From contig JBMYRH010000030.1 in the NCBI GenBank assembly GCA_049602155.1, forward strand, positions 1 through 64,000: a stretch of 64,000 nucleotides of DNA. Reading direction: 5' to 3'. The notes beneath the pieces were generated by a model. That model had not been told where the DNA came from, searched no databases, and saw nothing but the letters and a program-made list of their open reading frames with translations. This DNA is from JBMYRH01 sp049602155 (GTDB lineage Bacteria > Myxococcota_A > UBA9042 > PHBI01 > JBMYRH01). This document shows, piece after piece, positions 8,701 through 16,257 of the stretch; position 1 is the stretch's first letter, and the number at the start of each line of letters is the position of its first letter. The position numbers and the translations under genes are program-made.

Positions 8701-10108
8701 TGACGTGGATCTCACGGTCTTGGATGGGTTCAGCATCTTTGGTGCGAACGCCGCCAACGTGGCTGGGGCCAACAGCTACGCGCTCTATCTCTGGGCGTGT
8801 GGCAGCGGCCTTGAGATTCGCGGCAACCGAATCTTCGGTGGCGCTGGCGGTAACGGCATCGGGGGGCTATCCGGCGATGACGGCCTCGATGGGTTCAGTG
8901 GTACGAGCGGTGCAGGCGCACAAGACATCGGTAACATTGGCGGGAATGGCTTCCGCAACTGCACCGATGGGTTTGATACCAACCTCGGTGGTGCAGGAGG
9001 CACACTGAGTTGCGGCGATGGCACCGACGTCTCAGGCGGAGATGGTGGTCAGAGCCTGTGCCCCAACTACGGCTCAGGCCCCAAGCCCGACGAGCAAGGG
9101 TTCGGCGGCTCAGGCCCCAGCCCAGGCGTCGGTGGAGACGCCGGTTGGGACCTTCAGTTCGACACCAACTCGCAGTGCGGCTCATGCCAGCTCGCCCCTG
9201 GAAACCCCAACATTGAGGGGCTCTTCGGGAGCTCAGGGCTCGGCGGCGAGGACGCCAGCGGCGGCGGCGGCTGCGGAGACATCAGCGGTACCGTCGTCGA
9301 CGGTCACTGGGTAGGTAGCAGTGGTGGATCCAGCACCGTGGGCAAACACGGCTCAGGCGGCGGCGGCGGCGGCGCTGGCGCTGGGGTCGGCATCGAAGGC
9401 GGACAATGTCCTACCGTCAACGCTGGCACGTGCTGCCAAGCAAACGGATGGGCTGGTTGCTCCAACAACACGATTCAACAGTGCGTCTGCGCTCTCCCCG
9501 GAGGCTCCGCATGCTGCAGCATCCAGTGGAGCAGCTACTGCGTCGACCTCCTCGAGCTGAGCGATTGCGGTAACTGCACCGCGATCGGTGGCATGGACTT
9601 GGGGGGCAGCGGCGGCGGTGGCGGCAGCGGCGGCTGCGCTGGCAGCGGCGGTAACGGCGGCGGCAGTGGTGGCGGTAGTTTCGGGATCTTTGCCGCTTGG
9701 GCCGGTGACGCTCCTTCGGTCCCAGTGATTGTGGACAACACGATTCGAGCAGGCGCTGGTGGCCAGGGCGGTGCTGGCGGCCCCGGCGGAAGTGGTGGTC
9801 AACCAGGTGCAGGCGCTGCAGGTGGCACACCTGCCTCAGGGTCTGCGCAAAGCTGGTGTGCGACCGGCGGTGGCGAAGGTGGTAACGGCGGACGCGGTGG
9901 ACACGGTGGCGGTGGCGGTGGCGGCTGCGGGGGCGCGAGCTACGGGCTCTTCCTCTGGCCTGCTTCAGCCGGAGACAGCGCGGACTTCAAAACAGACAAC
10001 ACCTTCCTGGAAGGCGGGCAAGGCGGCACGGGTGGCCCCGGTGGCGCCTCGCTTGGCTTCAGTGGAGGTGACGGAGGCACAGGCGCTCAGGGCGCCTCGA
10101 ACTTCTAA
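5780..10108 (+). CDS. Large Cys- and Gly-rich MopE-motif surface lipoprotein
   Basis: This 1442-aa exported protein starts at ATG 5780, with GGGAG at 5769-5773; an internal ATG at 5849 would give a shorter leader. A signal peptide ends in LAVTGC, a plausible lipobox. A Thr/Asp-rich spacer follows, then roughly 800 residues of disulfide-type modules. These contain five good CDGxDNDCDGxxDE motifs (putative metal-binding, MopE-like) and repeats of the form CxxxxDCxxGxCxxxxxxxxC. Next comes a segment like the DUF1565 parallel beta-helix entry (APGTRLEPMLTIQGALDAA...VYVASGVY). The last 450 residues are very Gly-rich and interrupted by a compact Cys cluster (CCQANGWAGC...CCSIQWSSYC). It is probably an outer-surface protein. 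A 10-bp palindrome (GGTGCGCACC, 5731-5740) lies in the 178-bp upstream spacer. Function is unknown. Confidence 0.8.
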   Translation: MELRTVLAAQMRALHQPLNRSLLMTHRRLALAVFISASLAVTGCSEEQDLSDCPVCDAPTTENSADATVEDTSTADVTPQMAPETTDWNTPPTEPGSTDVVVARDDDAPQASDDAEAGPVEAGTFGAPCTGNSDCFSGWCVEGTGGFICTQSCDEACPEGYDCKAVGGQADVAFLCMPRLQKLCAPCTTDEQCNGGACLDLDGSSQCGYACQEDEDCPNGYICGAHTEEGAQGSWCQPVTGSCTCSVDLNGGQRTCSISNDVGTCFGTQSCDQEVGWSACTAVAPEEEICDGLDNDCDGLVDDGVEGDQVCENSNEFGVCSGTQSCVGGQGWVCDAAVPAAESCNFIDDDCDDLMDEGFTAEDGTWTLIDHCGGCGNSCSDKFPNGIGYCDASGDTPTCKIESCEDGFYMASDYHCAVPPDASCAPCTSDNDCFGGLCAELSGDTACVMGCDTDEDCIEGYSCSGPADGDTWCLPVTGSCTCNAQNPGAKRTCISENLFGSCYGIETCDGSSGWSGCTAPEPTAEVCDGVDNDCDGLIDDALLDVGEACENTVEGVGSCAGITVCQGNQGLICQAASPAEETCDFKDNDCDGEVDEAFMTDGVYTDYNHCGTCYASCGLGFPNAVSTACQVDIGGSAQCVVTECEEDYIQLNDFQCVPNASSLCQPCTADQECLGEGAACVTLSDGTFCGTACADDGDCADGFTCQDFGLPSQQCAPETNACSCDGSNTDLAVSCSVTYTPPNPALPETVCSGQQQCTADGWGACVTPEEACDGIDNDCDGGLDETFKNAEGQYDTLAHCGACNISCFGVLAPNAIPVCSTSGFVPQCSYTCAGDFIDVDGVADNGCECLPVDGPDMAGDGLDTNCDGVDGDVEWAIFVAKNGSDDAPGTRLEPMLTIQGALDAAFDTGMRDVYVASGVYSENITLREGVGLYGGYSADFLERSTLVYETAILGQDPTEAQPAAITADSLGLAGDVDLTVLDGFSIFGANAANVAGANSYALYLWACGSGLEIRGNRIFGGAGGNGIGGLSGDDGLDGFSGTSGAGAQDIGNIGGNGFRNCTDGFDTNLGGAGGTLSCGDGTDVSGGDGGQSLCPNYGSGPKPDEQGFGGSGPSPGVGGDAGWDLQFDTNSQCGSCQLAPGNPNIEGLFGSSGLGGEDASGGGGCGDISGTVVDGHWVGSSGGSSTVGKHGSGGGGGGAGAGVGIEGGQCPTVNAGTCCQANGWAGCSNNTIQQCVCALPGGSACCSIQWSSYCVDLLELSDCGNCTAIGGMDLGGSGGGGGSGGCAGSGGNGGGSGGGSFGIFAAWAGDAPSVPVIVDNTIRAGAGGQGGAGGPGGSGGQPGAGAAGGTPASGSAQSWCATGGGEGGNGGRGGHGGGGGGGCGGASYGLFLWPASAGDSADFKTDNTFLEGGQGGTGGPGGASLGFSGGDGGTGAQGASNF

Positions 10109-10152
10109 GCGACGGGCTGGCCCTGGGCGCGCTGAGGCTCCGCCCATGCTTG

Positions 10153-10899
10153 TCACCGACACTCACGCAACGGCCGGCGGACGCTCGCGATGCGCATCAC
10201 GTCGTCTGGGCAGGGCAGCGGGGCATCCAGGACAAACGCTGTGAAGGCTTCCACTCCGGGGAGTCGCCGCCAGAGAGGGTGTAGCCTCCACGCGCGCCAG
10301 AGGCGCTCCGTCGAGACGCGGTGCTCTTTGCCGTCTGCGGGATCGTTGAAGATGAAGGTGTCTCGCTCTGCGCCGCGCACGACAATCCAATGCAACCCTG
10401 CCTGCTCGGTGCCCCATAGGATGGGGGACTCCACCATCATCAGGACGGGGCGCCCTTCGGAGAGCGCCGAGCGCAGCGCGAGGAGGGCAAAGGCATCGCC
10501 AGGCAAGAACGGGTGCCTCAGGGCGCGAAAGCGCCCCTGACCACCAAACGCTTCGAGCACTTCCGCCATCATCGTCGGGCTCGTCATCCCAGAGGAGCGC
10601 CCCGAGACGCTCAGCGCGCGGAGTGGGAAGCGGCCCCAGGACCAGGTCCCAATGCGGTCTCGCAGAATATCAGGATCCGCGCCGATCCCCGCATGAGACA
10701 GCACCATGGCCGCCGCTGTCGGACCGCAATTCGCCACATCACCGTGCTGCGTCAGCTCGGCCACCTCCACCTTGATGGAAGGAGCCCCTCCGTCGAGCGC
10801 CCCACCGTGAGCCGCAGCGCCGCCGCACAGGACGAAGACCCAGAGCAAGAAGCCCTTCCGAATCAGGGCCGGTAGCGGAGACAAGACAGACCACACCAC
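10153..10899 (-). CDS. Exported C39-like papain-fold peptidase domain protein
   Basis: This 248-aa protein has a hydrophobic N-terminal leader (residues 15-30) and a papain-like C39-type core. NCGPTAAAMVLSHAG places the candidate catalytic Cys at residue 58. Further on, HWIVVRGAERDTFIFNDPADG supplies the expected His and Asp. C39 peptidases usually remove double-glycine leaders inside ABC transporters. Stand-alone exported members like this one are common and mostly uncharacterised, and no transporter gene is adjacent. The start is GTG at 10899. It is convergent with the Gly-rich lipoprotein gene, with 44 bp between stops. Protease activity is inferred from the motifs only. Confidence 0.7.
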   Translation of the reverse strand: MVWSVLSPLPALIRKGFLLWVFVLCGGAAAHGGALDGGAPSIKVEVAELTQHGDVANCGPTAAAMVLSHAGIGADPDILRDRIGTWSWGRFPLRALSVSGRSSGMTSPTMMAEVLEAFGGQGRFRALRHPFLPGDAFALLALRSALSEGRPVLMMVESPILWGTEQAGLHWIVVRGAERDTFIFNDPADGKEHRVSTERLWRAWRLHPLWRRLPGVEAFTAFVLDAPLPCPDDVMRIASVRRPLRECR

Positions 10900-10976
10900 G
10901 TGATTTCACCTTCAAACGTCGTGGCGCCCAAGGGCGCGTTAGCGGCGGTGCGTGTGGCGAGCGCGATCTGCGCTCT

Positions 10977-12632
10977 CTATGTCGAGACGTCCTCGCTTCG
11001 TTCCTTATTCAAAGGGTCCTGAGTCAGGGTCTTCGGTTCAAGTTTCAGTGCGGCCTTGGCCGGGATCGCGGCCATCGCATGTTCGGCCAGTGCAGTGATC
11101 GTGAGGCTCGGGTTCACGCCCAAGTTGGCGGGGATCACGGACCCGTCGATGACCCGTAGACCGTCGACACCGTGAACTTGGCAGTGGCCATCGACCACCC
11201 CTCGTTCCCTGCTCGAGCCAATGGCACATCCCCCCATGATGTGGGCTGTCGTGGGGACATTGAAGAGCACCTCCGTCAGCACAGAGCGCGTCTGACCACC
11301 GACGCGCTTTGCGATTCGCGTCGCGACCTCGTTGCCGATGGGGATCGTCGCCTTGACGCGCTCATCCCCATCATTGCGTGTCTGAAGGGTGCGGGACCAA
11401 GGAGCCCACCAGCGCCGCTTGAACACAAAGCGCATATGACTGCGTACGGGCTGCATCACCAGCAAGATGATCGTGCGACGCGCCCACCCGAACGGGACGC
11501 TGTTGCGGAGCGTCTGCAAGGGCTGCTTCGCCATGATCCAAACGGACTGGATAAGGCGTCGCCAAGCAGGGCCATCATCAGTCATGACCGTACTCAGAGT
11601 GGACAGCATGTCGCTGCCGCGGTTGTAGCGCACCGTCTCGATATGCGTGTCGTCGTCTGGGTAAAAGCCCGCTGAGATCGCGAGACCTCGCGCATAGTTC
11701 ACGCCTCGCGCCTTTGCAGTGACCCCCAAAATCGACTCTGAATTGGTCCGCACAAAATTGCCCAACTGCTGCGAGAGTCCCGTCAGGCTCCCGCGCTCAC
11801 GGCAGGCCAAGAGCAGACGCGTCGACCCGATCGCACCAGCGCTCAACACCACATGACGCGCGGTGTAGCGGCGCTTCCCTAGCCGTAATAGGGGAGAACC
11901 TGAACGATGGGTGAAGACCTCGAACCCGCCGCCCGGCAAGGGTCGCAGGTCGGTCACAGTGGTCGAGGGGATCACCTCCGCCCCCCCCTGTTCGGCTAGC
12001 CACAGGTAATTCTTGTCGAGGGTGTTCTTCGCGTGAAAGCGGCAGCCGACCATGCAGCCTGCGCAGAGATTGCAACCTGCGCGTTCAGGCCCTCGCCCTC
12101 CGAAGAAGGGATCGGGGTGCTTACGACCAGGGCCTTCACCGAAATAGATCCCCACTGTCGCGCGCTTGAACGTGTCCTCTCGACCCATCTCCCGTGCGGT
12201 CTCTTCAAGGAGCAGATCCGTCTCACCGAGGTGCGGGCTCTCAACCGCCCCTAGCATCTTCAGGGCGACCTCATAATGAGGACTAAGCGCCTTGGTCCAG
12301 TCTTGGATATCTCGCCACTGGGCGTCCTCAAAGAAGCTCTCTGGCGGTACCAGCAATGTGTTGGCGTAGACGAGGCTGCCTCCGCCCACGCCCGCCCCCG
12401 AGAGCACGAAGGCGTCGCGGAAAAATGTCATCCGCATAATCCCAAAGCAACGCAGAACCGGCGCCCACAAGAACTTACGAACACGCCACGTCGTCCGGGG
12501 GAAATCTTCCGCACGCCATCGCCGACCAGCCTCGAGCACACCCACGGTGTAGCCCTTCTCCGTCAAGCGATGCGCCGAGACGCTCCCACCGAAGCCAGAG
12601 CCGATCACCAAATAGTCAAAATCAAAGGTCAT
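10977..12632 (-). CDS. GMC-family FAD oxidoreductase (cholesterol-oxidase-like)
   Basis: This 551-aa flavoenzyme opens with an FAD-binding Rossmann motif (YLVIGSGFGGSVSAHRL). It ends with the GMC C-terminal signature region (AHIMGGCAIGSS...VDGLRVIDGSVIPANLGVNPSLTITALAEH). A CNLCAGCMVGC cluster near the middle is typical of the bacterial cholesterol-oxidase-like branch and may bind metal or an iron-sulfur centre. Substrate is unknown; sterols or other hydrophobic alcohols are possible. It has no signal peptide and is probably cytoplasmic or membrane-associated. It stands alone on the minus strand, divergent from the bactofilin operon. Confidence 0.82.
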   Translation of the reverse strand: MTFDFDYLVIGSGFGGSVSAHRLTEKGYTVGVLEAGRRWRAEDFPRTTWRVRKFLWAPVLRCFGIMRMTFFRDAFVLSGAGVGGGSLVYANTLLVPPESFFEDAQWRDIQDWTKALSPHYEVALKMLGAVESPHLGETDLLLEETAREMGREDTFKRATVGIYFGEGPGRKHPDPFFGGRGPERAGCNLCAGCMVGCRFHAKNTLDKNYLWLAEQGGAEVIPSTTVTDLRPLPGGGFEVFTHRSGSPLLRLGKRRYTARHVVLSAGAIGSTRLLLACRERGSLTGLSQQLGNFVRTNSESILGVTAKARGVNYARGLAISAGFYPDDDTHIETVRYNRGSDMLSTLSTVMTDDGPAWRRLIQSVWIMAKQPLQTLRNSVPFGWARRTIILLVMQPVRSHMRFVFKRRWWAPWSRTLQTRNDGDERVKATIPIGNEVATRIAKRVGGQTRSVLTEVLFNVPTTAHIMGGCAIGSSRERGVVDGHCQVHGVDGLRVIDGSVIPANLGVNPSLTITALAEHAMAAIPAKAALKLEPKTLTQDPLNKERSEDVST

Positions 12633-12732
12633 ACCCCTTGGTGGTCGCCCGTCAGCGCGACCCCGTCAAGCCCACGATCGAACTGCGCTTATCCCTGCCG
12701 AGCCTCCAGCCCGACGAGAGGGGGATCACGCC

Positions 12733-12762
12733 TTGACTCTGCCCCGCCCGGGGTGCTAGCAA
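12733..12762 (+). promoter_or_regulatory. Candidate promoter of the bactofilin operon
   Basis: TTGACT (12733-12738) is followed 18 bp later by TAGCAA (12757-12762). The spacer contains a GC palindrome (CCCCG-CC-CGGGG). It sits 28 bp before the first bactofilin start, which has GGGAGG at 12776-12781. The -10 box is weak, so this is tentative. Confidence 0.3.
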
Positions 12763-12790
12763 CCGCTCGTCGTCAGGGAGGTGCGGATCG

Positions 12791-13156
12791 ATGGACAGCG
12801 CGCATATCATAAGCGCCGACGTTCGCGTTGATGGCACGGTTCGAGGGACCGGTTCGCTGTGCGTCTCTGGCGCCGTGGACGGCGCGATCGACTTGGACGG
12901 TGATCTGCGCATCGACGCAGGCGGACAAGCTGACGGCACGATCAAAGGCAGAAACGTCGAGGTCGACGGCACGGTTCAGGGCGATGTGAACGCCGAACGC
13001 GAGCTCGTCGTCGGGGCCACCGGTATCATCCACGGTGACGTGACGACCTCTACGTTAACCATTCACCCAGATGCCTCCTTCAAGGGACGCATCTCGATGC
13101 GCTTGGACCTACCGAGCGGACTCAAAGCACACGGGACCAGAAGAAGTCGTCGCTAG
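12791..13156 (+). CDS. Bactofilin (polymer-forming cytoskeletal protein), first of three
   Basis: This 121-aa protein consists almost entirely of one bactofilin beta-helix domain. It shows the recurring pattern of short strands with Gly turns (VDGTVRGTGSLCVSGAVDGAIDLDGDLRIDAGG, in pieces) that ends around residue 105. Bactofilins self-assemble into filaments without nucleotide and act in cell shape, polarity or chromosome placement. The start has a GGGAGG ribosome site at 12776-12781. Two more bactofilin genes follow on the same strand. In Myxococcus xanthus three adjacent bactofilins (BacN, BacO, BacP) scaffold the ParABS chromosome segregation machinery. No par genes are visible here, so that role is only an analogy. 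Confidence 0.88.
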   Translation: MDSAHIISADVRVDGTVRGTGSLCVSGAVDGAIDLDGDLRIDAGGQADGTIKGRNVEVDGTVQGDVNAERELVVGATGIIHGDVTTSTLTIHPDASFKGRISMRLDLPSGLKAHGTRRSRR

Positions 13157-13202
13157 GGCGACCTTACGGGAACGGCGTTAATCCAGCTGCAGGACTAGAG
13201 AC

Positions 13203-13517
13203 ATGGCTGACACGATAATCGGCAGTAACATCACCATCGAAGGCGAGATCAGTGGCAACGACCCGCTGATCATTGAGGGCATCGTACGTGGCACGGTGAA
13301 CGTGAAGAGCACCGTCACCGTCACTCAAGATGGCCACGTCGAAGCGAACGTCGACTCTCAGTCGATCGAGATCGCCGGCACTGTCGAGGGGAACGTCACC
13401 GCAGCCGACAAGATTGATATCAAGGCGGGCGGGCGCCTGGTGGGCGACGTCAAGGCCCCCCGCGTGCTCATTGCGGACGGTGCGGCCTTCAAGGGCAACA
13501 TCAACATGCAAGGCTAG
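13203..13517 (+). CDS. Bactofilin, second of three
   Basis: This 104-aa protein has a single bactofilin domain with almost no terminal tails. It reads as successive beta-helix rungs (ISGNDPLIIEGIVRGTVNV, VTVTQDGHVEANVDSQSIEI, GTVEGNVTAADKIDIKAGG). It begins 46 bp after the first bactofilin stop and 8 bp before the third start, so it is almost certainly co-transcribed. The minimal form suggests the filament core subunit, with the longer third protein adding an interaction tail; this is inference. Confidence 0.92.
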   Translation: MADTIIGSNITIEGEISGNDPLIIEGIVRGTVNVKSTVTVTQDGHVEANVDSQSIEIAGTVEGNVTAADKIDIKAGGRLVGDVKAPRVLIADGAAFKGNINMQG

Positions 13518-13525
13518 CCAAGCAC

Positions 13526-14155
13526 ATGGCCCAAGCCTCTTCATACATCGACCCCAGTCAGCGCATTGAGGGTCTGGTCTCAGCCTCCGAGGACCTCGTC
13601 CTCGCGGGACATCTTGTGGGCGAGCTGCAGAGTTCGCACGCTCTGATCGTGGACTCATCGGGTATCGCCGAGGCGAACATCACTGCGCGTCGCGTAGAGA
13701 TCCACGGCGTCGTCGTCGGCGATGTGGTCGCGAGTGACGACGTGGTCGTCAGCCGAACTGGACAGGTCCAAGGCAGCATCAAGGCTCGCCGTGTCCAAGT
13801 AGAGTCAGGCGGACGCCTAGACGCCGATGTGACCAGCGGCGAGGGAGCGCAACCCGCTCGCTCAGCACGGCGTACACCGGCGCGGCGCACCTCGACGCGA
13901 CCCGCCGTACCTCGACGTACGTCAGGGCGCGACACCAGACTGTTGACGCGGGAGCGCACGCCGGCCCCGATCGTCGAAGTGACATCGGAGCCAGCACCAG
14001 CGCCGACACCCGAGCCGGCCAAGAAGCGCGCCAAGAAGCCAACGAAGGGTCGCAGCAAGCGCAGCACGGTGACGAAAAGCACCCGCGGCAAGCGCACGCT
14101 GAGTGACGAAATTGTAGAGATCCCCGAGCAAGATACGGTGGAGGATACGGCATGA
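13526..14155 (+). CDS. Bactofilin with long basic C-terminal tail, third of three
   Basis: This 209-aa protein carries a bactofilin domain in residues 5-110. About 95 residues of low-complexity tail follow, rich in Arg, Lys, Ala, Pro and Thr (RRTPARRTSTR, KKRAKKPTKGRSKRST), and then an acidic end (EIVEIPEQDTVEDTA). The basic tail could bind nucleic acid, membrane or partner proteins; bactofilins such as M. xanthus BacP also use terminal tails for partner binding. The stop overlaps the pyrE start in ATGA, coupling it to pyrE. The tail sequence itself matches nothing I recognise. Confidence 0.88.
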   Translation: MAQASSYIDPSQRIEGLVSASEDLVLAGHLVGELQSSHALIVDSSGIAEANITARRVEIHGVVVGDVVASDDVVVSRTGQVQGSIKARRVQVESGGRLDADVTSGEGAQPARSARRTPARRTSTRPAVPRRTSGRDTRLLTRERTPAPIVEVTSEPAPAPTPEPAKKRAKKPTKGRSKRSTVTKSTRGKRTLSDEIVEIPEQDTVEDTA

Positions 14156-14721
14156 GTCAGCCACGCGAAGATCTGTTGGAGCTGTTGACCGAGCTCTCGT
14201 TCCAAAGACGTCGAGTCGTGCTCTCCAGCGGACTTGAGTCCGACTTCTACATCGACTGTAAACAGACCTTATTGCACCCCGACGGTATGGCCCTCACCGG
14301 GACTGTGCTCGTCGACACGTGGCAGCGGCTGGGCATCGACATCGACGCCATCGGCGGTCCCACCTTGGGCGCGGATCCGATGACCTGCACTTTTGTGCTG
14401 CAAGCGCGACGACGCGGCATCCACATCCCCGGCTTCTTCGTTCGAAAGGAGCCGAAAGGCCACGGCACGATGTCCTGGATCGAGGGCGTTAAGTCTGTTG
14501 GCGCAGGCTCTAAAGTGTTGGTACTTGAGGACGTTATCACGACGGGAGCCTCCTCGATTCGCTCGATTAATCACCTCCGTGACGCTGGTTTCGAGGTCCT
14601 CGGGCTGGTCTGCCTGGTCGACCGTATGGAAGGCGGTAAAGAGGCGATTGAAGCGGCTGGTGTGCCCGTGACGAGCGTCTATCGGAAGGTCGATTTCCCC
14701 GGTATGAGCGACGCAGCTTGA
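14152..14721 (+). CDS. pyrE: Orotate phosphoribosyltransferase
   Basis: This 189-aa enzyme joins orotate to PRPP to give OMP in pyrimidine synthesis. The PRPP-binding signature VLVLEDVITTGASS lies near residues 122-135, and the N-terminal FYIDCKQTLLHPDG segment is typical of PyrE. The length fits the family. It overlaps the third bactofilin gene by 4 bp (ATGA) and the following lipoprotein gene by one base. It therefore sits in a tightly packed operon whose other members are not metabolic. Confidence 0.92.
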   Translation: MSQPREDLLELLTELSFQRRRVVLSSGLESDFYIDCKQTLLHPDGMALTGTVLVDTWQRLGIDIDAIGGPTLGADPMTCTFVLQARRRGIHIPGFFVRKEPKGHGTMSWIEGVKSVGAGSKVLVLEDVITTGASSIRSINHLRDAGFEVLGLVCLVDRMEGGKEAIEAAGVPVTSVYRKVDFPGMSDAA

Positions 14722-15317
14722 TGGTGCCTGACCTCCTCGGCCGCGCGCTGATCGGGCTCGCCATGACGAGTTCACTCATCGCCTGCAGCGCCGCGGTCCC
14801 CTCCTATGTGGACGCGAGAGAGGACTGGACCCGGGACGCAGAGGTCTGGGAGGACATGGAGAGTCGCCTCTTCATCGACGCCACCCTCAAGAACGCAGAC
14901 TTCCGGGCTCAGTATGTCCTGGAGTACGCGCGGCTCTTCTCGCTGACAGAGGGACAAAAAGCAGCTCTCCTAGAGGCGGAGATGGCCGATGAGGCCAAGT
15001 ACCACGTGGTGGTGGCCTCGATCTTTGTCGCCAACCGGCACTGGGACCGACTGGATCCCAAGCACGGTATTTGGGATGTCCGCTTGCAAGACGACGCTGA
15101 GCGATGGGTGCGCCCTCTCGAGGTCAAGCGCCTCGACACCGACAATCCGTTGTGGGAGCGCCTCTACCCATACATCGACCGCCATGACGGGTTCTATGAG
15201 CTGCGGTTCCCGCGGACCCACGATGACGGCAGCCCCATCGCGGCACCAGGGCAAGACCTCCACCTGATCATCGCGGGAGCACCAGCTCAGGTGAAGCTGA
15301 CCTGGCCCAGCCCATGA
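14721..15317 (+). CDS. Predicted lipoprotein of unknown function
   Basis: This 198-aa protein has a signal peptide ending in SSLIACSA, a good lipobox that puts the anchored Cys near residue 22. The mature part is alpha-helical first (EDWTRDAEVWEDMESRLFIDATLKNADF) and ends in a beta-rich section. I do not recognise the family. It overlaps pyrE by one base and the hydrolase gene by 4 bp, so it is made with both. Export through the Lol pathway is inferred from the lipobox. Confidence 0.75.
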   Translation: MVPDLLGRALIGLAMTSSLIACSAAVPSYVDAREDWTRDAEVWEDMESRLFIDATLKNADFRAQYVLEYARLFSLTEGQKAALLEAEMADEAKYHVVVASIFVANRHWDRLDPKHGIWDVRLQDDAERWVRPLEVKRLDTDNPLWERLYPYIDRHDGFYELRFPRTHDDGSPIAAPGQDLHLIIAGAPAQVKLTWPSP

Positions 15318-16249
15318 GTCAGCTCCGGCTCTCGGATGGCACGCGCTTGGCCTACGAGCTTACCGGCCCCGAAGGTGCACCCGCGGTGTGCCTATTGGAT
15401 GGCATCTCCTGCGAGGGCTACGCATGGCGGTATCTGAAGCCCATGCTGAGCTCCCGACTGCGGGTGATCCACGTCCAATATCGTGGTCATGGGCTTTCCG
15501 GCATTCCGCGGGATCGGAGCGCCGTCACCCTGCCCTTTCTCGCCAGAGATATGGTCGAACTCTTTGACCACTGTGACATCCCATCGGCCATCTGTGTCGG
15601 TCACTCCATGGGTGTCCAAGTCGCGCTAGAGATGGCGTTCCGAACCCCTGATCGCGTGCAAGCGATGATCCTCATCTGCGGTGCGCCAGGTCGCGCTCTG
15701 GACACCTTTCAAAATTCGGACACTGGCAAGCGCCTGCTGCCCCACATCAAGGCACTCACGGAGCGTCACCGTGACACGGTCGCCAAGGCCCTGCGGCTTG
15801 TGATGCCCACAGACTTGGCCTACTTCGTCGCCCAAAACACCGAGCTGAATAAGGACCTGGTGCGTAAAGAAGACTTCATGCCCTACCTGGAGCACTTCGC
15901 CTCTATGCCACCGAAGCTCTTCATCAACATGCTTGAGGACGCGGCAGAGCGCCGCTCTTCGGCCTATCACAGCGCGCTCTCGGCCCCGACCCTCGTGATC
16001 GCAGGTGAGAGGGATGGGTTCACCCCCGCACGGGTGAGCCGCGCGATGGCCAGCGCCCTCCCCAATGCGCGCTACGAACTGCTCCCCAACGGGAGCCACA
16101 CAGCCCCTATTGAAGTGCCAGAGCGGATCGAACAGCTCGTCGTGCGGTTCCTGAACGACCACGAGCTGTGGAGCCAACGGGCAGCTCCGCCAAAGCAGGT
16201 CAGCTTAGCCGACCGATTCCGAGCTCAGGCCCGAACCACAGCGCCCTAA
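15314..16249 (+). CDS. Alpha/beta hydrolase fold protein
   Basis: This 311-aa cytoplasmic hydrolase has the nucleophile elbow GHSMG (Ser98). An acid residue follows in VIAGERDGFTPARV and the catalytic His is in NGSHTAPIEVPERI. The order and spacing match the esterase/lipase/haloalkane-dehalogenase superfamily. The oxyanion strand would be VCLLDGISC, where the usual HG pair is replaced by DG. The substrate cannot be deduced. It starts inside the lipoprotein gene (ATGA overlap) and closes the bactofilin-pyrE operon. It is convergent with the FHA gene, 8 bp away. Confidence 0.85.
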   Translation: MSQLRLSDGTRLAYELTGPEGAPAVCLLDGISCEGYAWRYLKPMLSSRLRVIHVQYRGHGLSGIPRDRSAVTLPFLARDMVELFDHCDIPSAICVGHSMGVQVALEMAFRTPDRVQAMILICGAPGRALDTFQNSDTGKRLLPHIKALTERHRDTVAKALRLVMPTDLAYFVAQNTELNKDLVRKEDFMPYLEHFASMPPKLFINMLEDAAERRSSAYHSALSAPTLVIAGERDGFTPARVSRAMASALPNARYELLPNGSHTAPIEVPERIEQLVVRFLNDHELWSQRAAPPKQVSLADRFRAQARTTAP

Positions 16250-16257
16250 GCGGCCGG

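Noticed and set aside
8800..10108. Gly-rich tail read as a PE-PGRS or collagen-like protein
   Set aside because: There is no PE domain and no regular G-x-y triplets; the Gly runs are irregular and interrupted by a Cys domain.
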